Assembly: GCA_017547205.1 (NCBI GenBank) | Contig: JAFYQH010000003.1 | Span: 43,786-107,785 of the forward strand | Length of the DNA: 64,000 nucleotides | Reading direction: 5' to 3' | From: Bacteroidaceae bacterium | GTDB lineage: Bacteria; Bacteroidota; Bacteroidia; Bacteroidales; Bacteroidaceae | In this document: piece after piece, positions 35,563 through 45,205 of the stretch | Numbering within the stretch: the stretch's first letter is position 1 | How the letters are laid out: the number at the start of each line of letters is the position of its first letter | Notes under the pieces: generated by a model | Seen by the model: only the letters and a program-made list of their open reading frames with translations | What the model was told of the DNA's origin: nothing | Database searches by the model: none | Position numbers and translations under genes: made by a program

Positions 35563-37935
35563 TTAATTCGACTTCACCACATCGGCCGGGTTCTCCGTAG
35601 CGGCCTTCAGTGAGCGTAGCGTAACCAGCAATACCGTCAACAACGCCACAACAACAAGCACAGCAAGCGGCAGCCACAATGAAAGTTCTATTCGGTTGAC
35701 AAATCCCTGGAGCCAATCGCTTGCAATAACCCATGCAACCGGTGCGGCAATAACAAAACACACAGCCACAATGAACAGATAACGGCGGTTGAACATCGCC
35801 ACCACACTACCCGATGAAGCACCATACACCTTACGCACCGCTATCTCGCTGCGACGGTGCTGTGTCTCGAAGAGCACGATGCCGAACACACCCATCAGTG
35901 AAATCAGAACAGCAATGAGCGCGAAAACGGAAATCATTACAGTCTGCTTTTTGGTATCACCATAGACCTTTGCAATGGCATCGTCCACAAACCCAATCTC
36001 CGGTTCATCGGCATTGGGTTCAATCTCCTTTGCAACAGCACATATATCGGCACAAACCTGTTCAATATCCACATTCCTGCCAAGACGCACATAGAAATAC
36101 ATCCTGAAGTCCGACGAGCCTTGAGCATAAAGCATTGTATTCATTTTGGCCTTGTTTGCTCCCACAAAGTTTATGTGAGGTATTACACCGATAATCTCTT
36201 CACCGTCCCATTTGTCACCAACGCCAAGCCCCGTTGCCTGTGATGTATAATCGGTTATCAGGTATCCGGGAGTGCCCTTAACAAAACCATGTCCCATTAT
36301 TACCGGAATACCGAATACCTCCGGAGCATTATGCCGCACATAATGTATCTGCATTTTTACAGTAACACCATCTATCAGCCTCGAATTGTAGTCACCAGAA
36401 CCGAAAAGTCCCCAATTCGTCGATGTCACAGCCTCTATATTAGGATTTGCAGCAAGTTTCTCAAGGAAGAGTTCATGCTTAGGTGCAATATCCATCGATT
36501 TTATCATAAGCATATTCTCTCTATCCATACCAACATCATAACGTACCATATAATTGTATTGCAAGGAGAATACAAGTGCAAGAACCATAAGTACCATAGA
36601 CACCGTGAACTGCAATGCCACAAGCCCTGAACGAAGGGCACGTCCGGCCTTCGAGTGTGCAAATCCTTTTCTGACAGCAAGCGAGGCATTGAAGCCTGTA
36701 ATGTAGAATGCAGGATAGAGGGCAGCTGCTACAGCCATCAATACGGCAACAGCACACACAAGCACTACGCTCTCCGTATTGTCACCCATTGCCAAAGGAA
36801 AGTTGACATACTCGTTTATACCGCCACCCTGTACAGCATATATTATGTAAAAGGCAATGACAAGAGCAATAAGCACCAGCCCTACGGCCTCAAAGACAAA
36901 GTTCCATCGCAGAGTATTGCTGCTTGCACCGAAAACTTTGCATATATTCACCGTACGCATACGCACCGGCACAAGTGCAATAAAGAAGTTTACAAAGTTT
37001 ATGAATGCTACTATTACTATCACAAGAGCAATGGCAAGCTGCGTAATAGTTGTGCCGATAGAACCATTTGAGTAATTTTCAAACTGCGTATTGAAATAGA
37101 ACTCATCCATAGGTACAAGCTTTATTTCCATTCTGCAAAGTTTCTCTTTCTCTTCCTTACTGATTTTGGCTCCTGTTGCAGCAATATACTGCTCGTACAT
37201 ATCTTCGTTGAATTCATAGTACTTCTTTTGCCACAAGGCAATATATTCATCAGTGCCGGCCCCTTCCCGGAACTTCACGAAGACCGAATAGTTCCAGTTG
37301 TTGTTCAGCATACCGTCTTTCCTGTTGTCGTTGCGGAATATGTGTCTCCCGCCAAGAATAGTATTCTCGTCAAAATCCTCGAATATCGCAACAACCGTGA
37401 GCGGTGTGCCCGGTGCAAGCTCCCCCTCTTCGAGCTTGATGACATCTCCAACGGTTATACCCATTGTCTCAGCCATGCTCTCCGACACCACTGCTGCATT
37501 CATCTGCCTGAAGTCATCGGCGTTTCCTGCAACAATGTCGAACGAGAATACATCAAGCAGTGTGCTGTTGCATTTGGTGACACCGCATTTGAACTTCTCA
37601 TAACCATTCCCGTTGCCATTTATCCACACATGGGTGGGGCTCTCATACCACGCCATTGAGGCAATGCTCTCAACAACAGGCAAAGCCTCTGCGGTTTCGT
37701 ATGAAACGGGATTGGGAGCATTTTCATTATAGCGGCCCAGCATCTCGCTGTAAGGCGATATCATATACACCCGCTCATTATCCTTAATGGAAGCGTTGTA
37801 GGTAAAAGCACTATAGACCTGTGCCATTATTATATAAAAGGCAGAAAAAGAGAGTGCCAGGCCTGCAATATTAAGCAATGATGCAATCTTGTACCTTTTA
37901 AGTGTCGTTATAAAGTTGTTTAAAGCAATTTTCAT
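35563..37935 (-). CDS. FtsX/MacB-type ABC transporter permease (1)
   Basis: A 790-residue permease: TM1 near 18-40, a large periplasmic MacB-type core domain (about 45-285), three TMs (about 290-405), a segment beginning FNASLAVRKGFAHSKAGRALRSGL, a second periplasmic domain, and three C-terminal TMs with the FtsX motif RRSEIAVRKVYGAS. Two permease halves in one chain mean that one copy could form a full half-transporter unit. It resembles the 814-residue permease of the same locus more than the 773-residue one. Such mechanotransmission proteins drive export from the periplasm through TolC. The substrate is unknown. Confidence 0.85.
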   Translation of the reverse strand: MKIALNNFITTLKRYKIASLLNIAGLALSFSAFYIIMAQVYSAFTYNASIKDNERVYMISPYSEMLGRYNENAPNPVSYETAEALPVVESIASMAWYESPTHVWINGNGNGYEKFKCGVTKCNSTLLDVFSFDIVAGNADDFRQMNAAVVSESMAETMGITVGDVIKLEEGELAPGTPLTVVAIFEDFDENTILGGRHIFRNDNRKDGMLNNNWNYSVFVKFREGAGTDEYIALWQKKYYEFNEDMYEQYIAATGAKISKEEKEKLCRMEIKLVPMDEFYFNTQFENYSNGSIGTTITQLAIALVIVIVAFINFVNFFIALVPVRMRTVNICKVFGASSNTLRWNFVFEAVGLVLIALVIAFYIIYAVQGGGINEYVNFPLAMGDNTESVVLVCAVAVLMAVAAALYPAFYITGFNASLAVRKGFAHSKAGRALRSGLVALQFTVSMVLMVLALVFSLQYNYMVRYDVGMDRENMLMIKSMDIAPKHELFLEKLAANPNIEAVTSTNWGLFGSGDYNSRLIDGVTVKMQIHYVRHNAPEVFGIPVIMGHGFVKGTPGYLITDYTSQATGLGVGDKWDGEEIIGVIPHINFVGANKAKMNTMLYAQGSSDFRMYFYVRLGRNVDIEQVCADICAVAKEIEPNADEPEIGFVDDAIAKVYGDTKKQTVMISVFALIAVLISLMGVFGIVLFETQHRRSEIAVRKVYGASSGSVVAMFNRRYLFIVAVCFVIAAPVAWVIASDWLQGFVNRIELSLWLPLAVLVVVALLTVLLVTLRSLKAATENPADVVKSN

Positions 37936-37980
37936 AATCTCAGTGTTTTAATCTCGCATACGTTCGAAATGAACTGTTAC

Positions 37981-40302
37981 TCAATTATTCCTTTTTATCA
38001 TCTCCACAGGGTTCTCGTTTGCGGCACGCCACGATAGCAACAGCTGCACCGCATATACAAATGCCATTACAGCCAGTACCCCGGCGACATAAATCCACAC
38101 CGGTACACTGCAACGCATCTGCGCAAGTGTCGAAAGCCACTCGCCATTCAACCACACGGCAACCAGAACACCGCACAATGTAGCCGGCAACACTATTCTC
38201 AAGAGCCTTGTTCCCAGAATCACAAGAACCTCGGCCGTCGATGCACCGCTCACTTTGCGCACTGCAATCTCTTTGCGGCGACGTGCCATCTCACCTTGCA
38301 GATAACCGCACAAACCGATGAAAGCTATCAGCAGAACGACAGAGGCAACAACAACCATTCCGTCACGCATGCGCTTGACATGAGCGAATGCAATATCAAT
38401 CCAGTCGCTGTAAGGTATAATCTTATACTTGTAGTAGCCATCGTACACCGATGCTATGGCTTCGTCAAGAGCCTTCACATTCTCATCGTCAATCTCCTTC
38501 ATCAGAATATTGTAAAGTACCACCACTCTGTATTCCGGAGCCAAATCGCTAAGGTAAGGTACTGTATGCAGTACAATAGGCTCTGACACACCGGTACTCA
38601 TCATACGGTAGTCGGCAATGACACCCACAATCTCAAACGGCACCATAGAACTGTCATATATGGTTTTACCTATGGGAGAGTCACTCCACCCGCGCATCTC
38701 GACATATTTCCCGTTTACTATAACCTTATCGGCAGCATCATCCGGCAAGAAGTTCCGTCCCTGCACAATACTCATCTGCATCGACGGTATATAGTTCTCG
38801 TCAACAATATCCCAACGGCAAGAGAAGAGCAAGTTTCCTCCTTCATCGACACATGGCATTCCCGAATAGCCCGACAGAGGTGACGAAGACGACATTCCGA
38901 CATTCTCGACAAAAGGCAAGCTGCGAAGTTTGTCGGCAACCACTCCGGCATCCTTAATCTCGGTCGAGAGCTCAAGAGCCATCAGCCTGTCGAACTTATA
39001 GCCGTAATCGCTATTCATAATATAAGACACCTGTCTGTTGCTAACGAGAAGGAAAATGACAACCGCTACAGCCATTGTCACATGCAGGAAGAGAAGTGAC
39101 TTCTTCCACCATACCCTGTTGTCTCCGCCACGGCGGAAAGCATAGTCTATGCTTACAGCCGAGAATATTGCAGACGGAGCAATTCCGGCCACAGCGAAAG
39201 CTGCCACACATACAGCCATAGGAATCCATATACGCTCCGGTGCAAACAAATCACTTACCCGATAGCCGAACAGGTCGTATATCTGGCCGTGCATGCTTGT
39301 TATGATAACAACAGCAATAAACAGAGAAGCAAGCAGAATCAGCAACGTCTCGGACAGCAACATGCCGAATATTGTTGAACGTGAAGCACCGTTACACTTC
39401 ATGGTTGCAATAGTACGGCTGCGCTCGGCGAGCGAAGATATTGTCAGCAGCACATAATTGAGACAGGCCACAATGAGAGCGGCCAAAGCTATAGCCGAAT
39501 ATATCATCTGCATCTGCCTTACATCATTAGCGACAAATATTGTAGAAGTAAGCGGAACAAAATGGAATGTCATCTGCCACTCCTTGCAGAACTCTTCAAT
39601 TCCATGCTTGCGTATGAATGAAGGCATTGCGGCCTCAACCTCTGCGATATTGGCACCCGGACGCAGTTTTATGAATGTCGCGTAACTGTCCTGACCTGTC
39701 CATATCTCATTCTCACTGTCATATGGCAGATATTCCAGAATATCGAAATCACCTATCGACTGGTTTGCCGGAGGTGTCTCAAATACTCCTGCAACAACCA
39801 TAAGACCAAGTTTCTTGCCAAGCGGGTCATCGTCGCCGAAATGTATTTTTGCAAGACGCTCAGAGATCATCACTTCACCGGCCGCTGCCCCCTCACTGCT
39901 CAGTATGCGGTGTGGATCGCCACTGATTACCCCAAAGTCAAGGACATCGAAAAGAGTGCTATTCGTATTCAATGCCTTGGCACTCATAACATTGTCAGTA
40001 GTACCAAAGAGCTTTTCCACTTCCTGGAAATGTACGGCAGCCTCGACCTGGGGCATATCAGCAACTAGATTTGGTGCAAGCGGCTTTACCTGCTTCTCGG
40101 CCATTCCGAACTGAGGAGATTTCACCCATACCTGATAGACCCTCTCCTTGTTGGGGAAGAAGTTATTGAACGAGAGATTAAGTCCCACGTACGAGAACAT
40201 GAGAAGCGCGACTGCAACACCCAATGACAAGGAAAGAACCCTTGCCAAAGAATTGCCGCGTCTCTTCAACAAGTAGCGGAATGAATAATTCAGTATTTGC
40301 AT
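37981..40302 (-). CDS. FtsX/MacB-type ABC transporter permease (2)
   Basis: A 773-residue permease with the same two-half plan: N-terminal TM in FRYLLKRRGNSLARVLSLSLGVAVALL, periplasmic MacB-type domain, TM bundle, second periplasmic domain, and a C-terminal bundle with RRKEIAVRKVSGAS. It is the most divergent of the three permeases here. Its start codon is immediately preceded by a 20-bp dispersed repeat. It presumably shares the single ATPase encoded just upstream. Confidence 0.85.
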   Translation of the reverse strand: MQILNYSFRYLLKRRGNSLARVLSLSLGVAVALLMFSYVGLNLSFNNFFPNKERVYQVWVKSPQFGMAEKQVKPLAPNLVADMPQVEAAVHFQEVEKLFGTTDNVMSAKALNTNSTLFDVLDFGVISGDPHRILSSEGAAAGEVMISERLAKIHFGDDDPLGKKLGLMVVAGVFETPPANQSIGDFDILEYLPYDSENEIWTGQDSYATFIKLRPGANIAEVEAAMPSFIRKHGIEEFCKEWQMTFHFVPLTSTIFVANDVRQMQMIYSAIALAALIVACLNYVLLTISSLAERSRTIATMKCNGASRSTIFGMLLSETLLILLASLFIAVVIITSMHGQIYDLFGYRVSDLFAPERIWIPMAVCVAAFAVAGIAPSAIFSAVSIDYAFRRGGDNRVWWKKSLLFLHVTMAVAVVIFLLVSNRQVSYIMNSDYGYKFDRLMALELSTEIKDAGVVADKLRSLPFVENVGMSSSSPLSGYSGMPCVDEGGNLLFSCRWDIVDENYIPSMQMSIVQGRNFLPDDAADKVIVNGKYVEMRGWSDSPIGKTIYDSSMVPFEIVGVIADYRMMSTGVSEPIVLHTVPYLSDLAPEYRVVVLYNILMKEIDDENVKALDEAIASVYDGYYKYKIIPYSDWIDIAFAHVKRMRDGMVVVASVVLLIAFIGLCGYLQGEMARRRKEIAVRKVSGASTAEVLVILGTRLLRIVLPATLCGVLVAVWLNGEWLSTLAQMRCSVPVWIYVAGVLAVMAFVYAVQLLLSWRAANENPVEMIKRNN

Positions 40303-40322
40303 AAGAAGCTGTTTAAATTTCA
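40303..40322. repeat. single end of a dispersed repeat, abutting the permease (2) start codon
   Basis: AAGAAGCTGTTTAAATTTCA matches, with one difference, the complement of 43808-43827 and is close to 43633-43652. The following 30 bp (ATTGTTTAAGACG region) also resemble the element at 43.6 kb. The remaining 128 bp up to the ATPase gene show no other recognisable signal. Confidence 0.5.
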
Positions 40323-40450
40323 GTTCAATTGTTTAAGACGTCTCGCATACACTCGGCACATTTTGTCCCGACTGAGCACTCATACTTTCATCTTTGCTCT
40401 TTGTTCTGCAGGAACGAGCGTAACGAAGTATTTGCCCGCTACAATGCTTT

Positions 40451-41131
40451 TTAAAGTTTGTTTGCCACGTCAGTAACTACCTGACCATCGAACAGACATA
40501 TAGTACGCAACGCATACTGCGCATCGTGTTGGGAGTGGGTAACCATGATAATGGTAGTTCCTTCACGGTTTAGTTCCTGAAGCAGAAGCATAACTTCTTG
40601 CCCGTTCTTTGAATCGAGGTTTCCGGTAGGCTCATCGGCAAGGACCAATTTGGGATTGGAAACTACGGCACGTGCAATTGCCACACGCTGCTGCTGACCA
40701 CCGGAAAGCTGCTGCGGGAAGTGTGCCGCACGGTGGGAGATGTTCATGCGGTCGAGAATCTCATTTACACGCTTCTTGCGCTCCTGAGCCTTTACACCCA
40801 TGTATACCAGCGGCAGTTCTACATTCTCGAACACGGTCATCTCGTCAATGAGGTTGAATGACTGGAACACAAAGCCCAGGTTGCCTTTGCGGAACTGGGT
40901 ACGGTCCTTCTCCTTCAGATTGCCCACCTCCTTGCCGAGCAAAGAGTAGCTTCCTTCGGTAGGGTTGTCTAACAGACCCAGTATGTTCAGCAAAGTCGAC
41001 TTTCCGCAACCAGAGGGGCCCATGACAGCCACAAACTCACCCTCTTTTACCTCGAAAGAAACACCATTAAGTGCAATAGTCTCAATTTCCTCTGTAAAGA
41101 AACTCTTCTTCAAATTTTCTACTTTAAGCAT
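40451..41131 (-). CDS. ABC transporter ATPase, LolD/MacB type
   Basis: A 226-residue nucleotide-binding subunit: Walker A GPSGCGKST, Q-loop FVFQSFNLI, signature LSGGQQQR, Walker B LVLADEPTGNLD and H-loop MVTHSQH. Size and sequence match the LolD/FtsE/MacB-NBD class, which powers FtsX-type permeases. It is the only ATPase gene in the locus and has permease genes on both sides (29 bp and 148 bp away), so it probably serves all three. Confidence 0.93.
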   Translation of the reverse strand: MLKVENLKKSFFTEEIETIALNGVSFEVKEGEFVAVMGPSGCGKSTLLNILGLLDNPTEGSYSLLGKEVGNLKEKDRTQFRKGNLGFVFQSFNLIDEMTVFENVELPLVYMGVKAQERKKRVNEILDRMNISHRAAHFPQQLSGGQQQRVAIARAVVSNPKLVLADEPTGNLDSKNGQEVMLLLQELNREGTTIIMVTHSQHDAQYALRTICLFDGQVVTDVANKL

Positions 41132-41159
41132 AGTTGTATTTTTTTTATTGATTAATTTT

Positions 41160-43604
41160 TTACTTGTTTATCGCATCTACCGGATTGTCGTTTGCAGCCT
41201 TATAGGCACGTAGTGTAACTGTCGCAACAGTTATGGCAACAACAATTGCAATGGCAAGCAGATAGACCCATACAGCCATTGTTGCACGGTAAGCAAACTG
41301 CTGCATCCAACGGTCCATCACAAGATAACTAATAGGCACAGCCAAAAGCGAGCATATTGCCACAATGCGCAGATACATCATGTTGAACATCTTGAGTATT
41401 GAAGTGACCGATGAACCGTGAACACGGCGTATGCCAATCTCCTTGCGGCGGTATTGTGTCTCGAACAGGACAAGTCCGAACACGCCAATCACGGATATCA
41501 ATATAGAAAGCATTGTAAACAGTGTTATCAAGGACGACAACTTCTCCTCTTTTTGGTAAAGCTGTTCAAGTTCTGCATTAAAAAGGGCTATATCATAGCT
41601 GTCGGCCGCGGCACTTGGTGCATATTCGGCAACAGACTGCATTATATACTGCTTCACCTCCTGAATATCAGCACCGGCTGCAGTGCGCACATACATCTGA
41701 TTACAAAGCCTCCACGGATATTTACCGAATATGTAGAATGCAAAAGGTTCAATGTTATACTGCATCGGGCGGTAGTTGAAGTCACTGCATATACCCACGA
41801 CATCGGCTTCGGAGCGGTGTCCTGCAATCTTGTCACCAGCCTTTATACCAAGTTTGTTTGCTGCATCCTCATTGAAAATGAAAACACCACTTTCACAAGA
41901 CTCATCACTTTTACGGAAATCCCTGCCATCGACAATATCAATCTTCATAAGCTGCAGGAAATCCCACGAAACGGGATAGACATCGAAGTATATTCCCCTG
42001 CCGTCTACATTACGGCCCCACATCATTTTTGAATTACTCACAAGTGAACCATCAGCAAAAGCCACATCTACAATTGCGGGATTCTTAAGAAGAGCCTCGG
42101 CAAAAGCATCGCGTCGCACCTGTGAAAATCCGTTCTCCTGGTCAAAGGACTCGAACACTGTTTCGGCTGGCAGATTGTTGACTACAAGAAGATTCTCCCT
42201 GTCGAAGCCCATATTGTAACCGAGCATATATTCACGCTGGCGGTGTATGAAGAGCGAGCAGATAATGAGCGTAATGGAGATGAAGTACTGCACGGCAACA
42301 AGAGTATAACGCAAGCGGCGGCCTGGAGCCGATGCCTGAAATCCAGAAAGAACCATTGCAGGTGAAAAACGTGTAATGTAGAATGCAGGATAAATGCTTG
42401 TTGCGACTCCTGCCAGAATTGCCACAACGACAGCAACAACTGCAATATTCCAATTCTCAATTAAAGAAATAGGTGTAGAGAGTTGGTTGACCATTGGTGT
42501 TTCGGCAAACAAGCCCACCAATATCGCTGCAGCGACAAGTGCTGTAACTACAAGCCCCACGGCCTCTATTATAAAGTTCAGACGCAAGTTCCATGTTGAC
42601 GCACCGAAGACTTTATATGTATTTATAGCACGTATACGCACCGGTATTAGCGCAAAGAAGAAATTCACAAAGTTTATCATCGCAATGAGGATTATGAGCA
42701 GTGCTATTGCAATGAAAGTATATGTTGTCAACCTGTTGCCCACTTCGTGGTCAGGAGAACTGACATCATCGGAGAAATAGAGTCCGATCAACGGACTAAG
42801 ACGTGGAGTTGCCATTTTTATGAACTGCGAAACAGTTTCTTCATTTACAGAAAATTCACTACTTTCAACATTAAAAATACGGGGCAGACACTCCTTCATT
42901 TTCTCGCAGACAGCATCGGGTGATGCGCCGTCTGCCAATTGTATGTAATAAGGATTGTTCCAGTTGTTCGGATTCTCATTCTCCTGCGGATTCATACCAC
43001 CCCATCCGTCAGTTCCGTCAAGAATACTCGGCGAGGGCGTGTCCTTGCATATTGCCACCACAGTAGCAGCAACATTCTCATCATTGGCATCACGGCCGTA
43101 GCAAAGCACATCTCCGACAGAAAGGTTGAACCTTTTTGCAACAGACTCTTTCAAAACCAAAGTATATTGGTTTATAACATCGTTTAGAGAACCCTCTATG
43201 ACCTCAATGCCGAGAATTTCCAGTCCACAACGCTCCGCCTCGCACAGGTTCAGCGAAATGTTGTCTATGCGGTCGACATTCTTTCTTGAATATTCTGAAT
43301 TTATACTGAAGTTCCCGGATGGTGTTATTGTTGCGCTCTTCTCAATCTCAGGAATATCCTTGCACAGGTCATCTGGCAACTGGCGCGCCCAAGTGGTACC
43401 CCAATACCCGTCCTCGCTCCAATCGGGATGTTCAAGGCGGTATACGTTCTTAGCGTTGGGTATGCCCTTGTTGTAGGACAGGTCGAAATTGACCTGCACC
43501 ATTATAAGGTATACCGCTGTAAATGCCACTGCCATACCTGCAATGTTCAGAACAGAAGATACGGTATACCGCTTAAGCAGCATTATAAAGTTCTTGAAAT
43601 ACAT
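41160..43604 (-). CDS. FtsX/MacB-type ABC transporter permease (3)
   Basis: An 814-residue permease, two MacB-type halves as above; N-terminal FIMLLKRYTVSSVLNIAGMAVAF and C-terminal FtsX motif RRKEIGIRRVHGSS. It shares with permease (1) the LLKRY...LNIAG start and the INFVNFFFALIPVRIR.IN.YKVFGAS segment, so the two are probably duplicates. It lies directly upstream of the ATPase gene. Confidence 0.87.
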   Translation of the reverse strand: MYFKNFIMLLKRYTVSSVLNIAGMAVAFTAVYLIMVQVNFDLSYNKGIPNAKNVYRLEHPDWSEDGYWGTTWARQLPDDLCKDIPEIEKSATITPSGNFSINSEYSRKNVDRIDNISLNLCEAERCGLEILGIEVIEGSLNDVINQYTLVLKESVAKRFNLSVGDVLCYGRDANDENVAATVVAICKDTPSPSILDGTDGWGGMNPQENENPNNWNNPYYIQLADGASPDAVCEKMKECLPRIFNVESSEFSVNEETVSQFIKMATPRLSPLIGLYFSDDVSSPDHEVGNRLTTYTFIAIALLIILIAMINFVNFFFALIPVRIRAINTYKVFGASTWNLRLNFIIEAVGLVVTALVAAAILVGLFAETPMVNQLSTPISLIENWNIAVVAVVVAILAGVATSIYPAFYITRFSPAMVLSGFQASAPGRRLRYTLVAVQYFISITLIICSLFIHRQREYMLGYNMGFDRENLLVVNNLPAETVFESFDQENGFSQVRRDAFAEALLKNPAIVDVAFADGSLVSNSKMMWGRNVDGRGIYFDVYPVSWDFLQLMKIDIVDGRDFRKSDESCESGVFIFNEDAANKLGIKAGDKIAGHRSEADVVGICSDFNYRPMQYNIEPFAFYIFGKYPWRLCNQMYVRTAAGADIQEVKQYIMQSVAEYAPSAAADSYDIALFNAELEQLYQKEEKLSSLITLFTMLSILISVIGVFGLVLFETQYRRKEIGIRRVHGSSVTSILKMFNMMYLRIVAICSLLAVPISYLVMDRWMQQFAYRATMAVWVYLLAIAIVVAITVATVTLRAYKAANDNPVDAINK

Positions 43605-43632
43605 ATGTCGTAAAATTAGATGTTTTTTAATT

Positions 43633-43827
43633 TAGAAGCTGTTTAAAATTTATTTCGCGATTGTTTGAGAGTTGTTTTTGCACAGATTTTACTACGGTAA
43701 ATGCAGGGAATAGCGGGCTATTTTCAAATTCAGCGGAGTAAAAGATGGTAAAAACAAACTTAAACAAGCCGAAACACCGGCTATTGCAGCTTTGAAATAT
43801 TTATATATGAAATTTAAACAGTTTCTT
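43633..43827. repeat. 195-bp element with inverted ends, MITE-like
   Basis: The ends TAGAAGCTGTTTAAAATTTA and TGAAATTTAAACAGTTTCTT are imperfect inverted copies of one another. The interior has small dyads (GAATAGCGGGCTATTTTC, GCCG...CGGC) but no ORF. It occupies nearly the whole gap between the adaptor gene and permease (3). Related ends occur at 40303-40322. Confidence 0.5.
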
Positions 43828-43862
43828 ATACTCTTAAAATCCTATAACTCTTTCGGGTCCGC

Positions 43863-45128
43863 TCAATCTTTTTTCAATATCAGCACCTCGTTGTCTCCGA
43901 AATTGTCGTATGACGAGGTTATTACCATCTCGCCCTTGGCAAGACCATCAATAACTTCGTAGAATCTCGGGTTCTGGCGTCCTATACGTATATCCCTGCG
44001 GTAGGCTTTCTCCCCGGTTTCATCCACGACATATATCCATCGGCCGCCGGTCTTCTGGAAGAACGCGCCACGGGGAATATACACGGCCTCAACAGGCTGC
44101 CCCAGTTGCAGGTTAAGATTATATGTCTGCCCCGAACGTATGTTGTCGGGCAGTTCACCGTCAAAGGTCAGGTCTACCTTGAACTTGCCGTCACGCACCT
44201 CGGGATAGATTTTGCGCAGCATCATGTCGTAGTTGTTGTCCTGGCGCATGAAGGAAGCGGTAAGGCCTGTCACAACGCGGTCGATATAATGCTCGTCGAC
44301 CATAGCAGTAACCTTATAGGCCGAAAGGTCGTTTATCTGCCCGATTCCGCTACCCTGCGAAAGTGTCTGCCCTAAAACAACATTGAGCATGCCCACCTCT
44401 CCGTCTATGGGAGCCTTTATACTTAGGTTTCCTACCCTTTCACGTATAAGCTGCATGTTAAGCTGCATGGAACGCAGGTTCTCGTCGAGCTGTGCCACCT
44501 GCACGGTGCGGTAGAGAGAGTCCTGCTTCTGCCGTTCACGGACAAGGGAACGTCTGTTCACTGCCAGTTCATAATCCTCCTTGGACTGCAGGTAGGTCTC
44601 CTTTGAAACAAGCTCCTTTGAAAACAACGACTCGTTCTGCATATATGCACGTTTCTTACGTGTCACATCAAGGTCGAGCTGCAGCATCTCCTGGCGTAAG
44701 GACAGACGCTCCTGTTCCATCGAGATGAGAGTGTTGCGCAGAATATTCTGCTTCTCGGCAAGGTCGGCTTCCGATTGCAGTATCTGCATCGACAACAGCT
44801 TGTTCGTCATCTCAAGAATTACATCACCTGCCTTTACAGCTGTACCCTCCTCGGCTACAATACGTTCCACAACACCGCTTTCAAGAGGAGAAAGCTGCAT
44901 GGTAGTTATAGGCTGCACCGTACCGCTGAGGCTCACGTAATCGTTGAACTCACCCTCTTCGACACTTGACACCATCAGAGTTGCCGTGTTGACACGTAGT
45001 GTCGATGTGTTCTCTTTCAGCAGAAGCCACGCAACAAGAACAACAAGTACGGCAGCAAACAGGTAGGGAAGATTCTTTTTTCTTGCGACAGCTCGCCAGC
45101 CCTTTTTCTTTTCCAACTTTATATCCAT
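43863..45128 (-). CDS. MacA/HlyD-type periplasmic adaptor protein
   Basis: A 421-residue membrane-fusion protein: cytoplasmic basic N-terminus, one TM (about 24-41), split lipoyl/barrel-sandwich domain (SPLESGVVERIVAEEGTAVKAGD ... IKAPIDGEVGML), an alpha-helical hairpin (about 110-230) rich in Gln/Glu/Leu, then beta-barrel and membrane-proximal domains. It links the inner-membrane permease to the TolC-like channel encoded 77 bp upstream. Its position between the TolC and permease genes fits a tripartite export machine of the MacAB-TolC type. Confidence 0.9.
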   Translation of the reverse strand: MDIKLEKKKGWRAVARKKNLPYLFAAVLVVLVAWLLLKENTSTLRVNTATLMVSSVEEGEFNDYVSLSGTVQPITTMQLSPLESGVVERIVAEEGTAVKAGDVILEMTNKLLSMQILQSEADLAEKQNILRNTLISMEQERLSLRQEMLQLDLDVTRKKRAYMQNESLFSKELVSKETYLQSKEDYELAVNRRSLVRERQKQDSLYRTVQVAQLDENLRSMQLNMQLIRERVGNLSIKAPIDGEVGMLNVVLGQTLSQGSGIGQINDLSAYKVTAMVDEHYIDRVVTGLTASFMRQDNNYDMMLRKIYPEVRDGKFKVDLTFDGELPDNIRSGQTYNLNLQLGQPVEAVYIPRGAFFQKTGGRWIYVVDETGEKAYRRDIRIGRQNPRFYEVIDGLAKGEMVITSSYDNFGDNEVLILKKD

Positions 45129-45205
45129 AGTAATTTATATTTATGTTCTCTCAGTTTTAACCACACTTCGTGTGCTTGAATATCTCACCTTGCCGTTTCC
45201 GCTTT

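Noticed and set aside
37936-37980. Separate promoter before permease (1)
   Set aside because: No TAnnTTTG or -24/-12 element found in the 45-bp gap; the shared TCTCGCATAC motif is more likely part of a dispersed repeat.
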